Source: an uncultured Parvibacter sp.
GTDB taxonomy: Bacteria > Actinomycetota > Coriobacteriia > Coriobacteriales > Eggerthellaceae
Length of the DNA stretch: 32,712 bases
NCBI GenBank assembly: GCA_910587945.1
Contig: CAJUNI010000008.1
Location: 9,471 to 42,182, forward strand
Reading direction: 5' to 3'
Below the pieces are notes generated by a model, which ran no database searches, had not been told where the DNA came from, and saw only the letters and a list, made by a program, of their open reading frames with translations. The translations under genes and the position numbers were made by a program. How positions within the stretch are numbered: position 1 is the first letter of the stretch; the number at the start of each line of letters is the position of its first letter. Shown here piece after piece: positions 32,658 to 32,712 of this stretch.

Positions 32658-32712
32658 ATGACTGAACTTAACAGCGTCGCCGTAATGGACGACGACTTCA
32701 CACCTGCTGCCG
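32658..32712 (+). CDS. Start of next operon gene (cut by window edge)
   Basis: An ATG at 32658, 14 bp after the Fe-S gene stop, is preceded by AGAAAGG at about 9 bp and opens a frame running to the edge (18 codons, MTELNSVAVMDDDFTPAA). By position it is a further subunit or accessory protein of the molybdoenzyme; a membrane anchor is the usual gene here, but the visible residues are not hydrophobic and do not identify it. Confidence 0.65.
   Translation, partial: MTELNSVAVMDDDFTPAA

Overview
The window looks like a chromosomal segment of an anaerobic, respiratory actinobacterium of the class Coriobacteriia, most likely Eggerthellaceae. This is an inference from gene content: a RecJ exonuclease fused to a RecQ-like helicase, a PPi-type phosphofructokinase, a long RelA/SpoT protein, a UPF0210 protein, and a DMSO-reductase-type molybdoenzyme cluster with NrfD, TorD and ferredoxin-like subunits. 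GC content is moderately high, ribosome binding sites are strong AGGAG types, and several promoters look like extended -10 promoters.

Region 1 (1-4300) is an accessory island on the minus strand. It holds a three-gene restriction-modification-like operon: a small methyltransferase-like protein without NPPY, an Eco57I-like N6-adenine methyltransferase, and a GIY-YIG/DEAD-box helicase that runs off the left edge. A serine recombinase lies next to it. Region 2 (4300-24195) is mostly housekeeping: queF, a phosphofructokinase, the recJ-helicase fusion, rel and a metallo-beta-lactamase-fold hydrolase in one direction, a PiT phosphate transporter with its DUF47 partner, a TRIC-type channel and a phospholipase-C-like protein on the minus strand, a UMF1-type MFS transporter, lysC and asd, a small rubredoxin, tlyA, and a minus-strand UPF0210 gene.

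Region 3 (24475-32712) is a respiratory locus: NrfD-type membrane protein, SPFH/prohibitin-like protein, YtrA-type GntR regulator, TorD-type chaperone, an unusual radical SAM protein, then a Tat-exported molybdopterin oxidoreductase, its four-cluster Fe-S subunit and the start of another gene. The likely logic is that TorD matures the catalytic subunit, electrons pass between the membrane quinone pool, the Fe-S subunit and the Mo site, and NrfD may be the membrane anchor. The substrate cannot be read from the sequence.

The most notable non-coding signal is a 20-bp dyad (TGTC-N12-GACA core, 17 of 20 bases identical) present once at the promoter of the nrfD gene and once at the promoter of the molybdoenzyme operon. 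It ties the two transcription units into a candidate regulon. The molybdoenzyme operon also has a leader of about 310 nt rich in hairpins, with weak similarity to cobalamin riboswitch core sequences.
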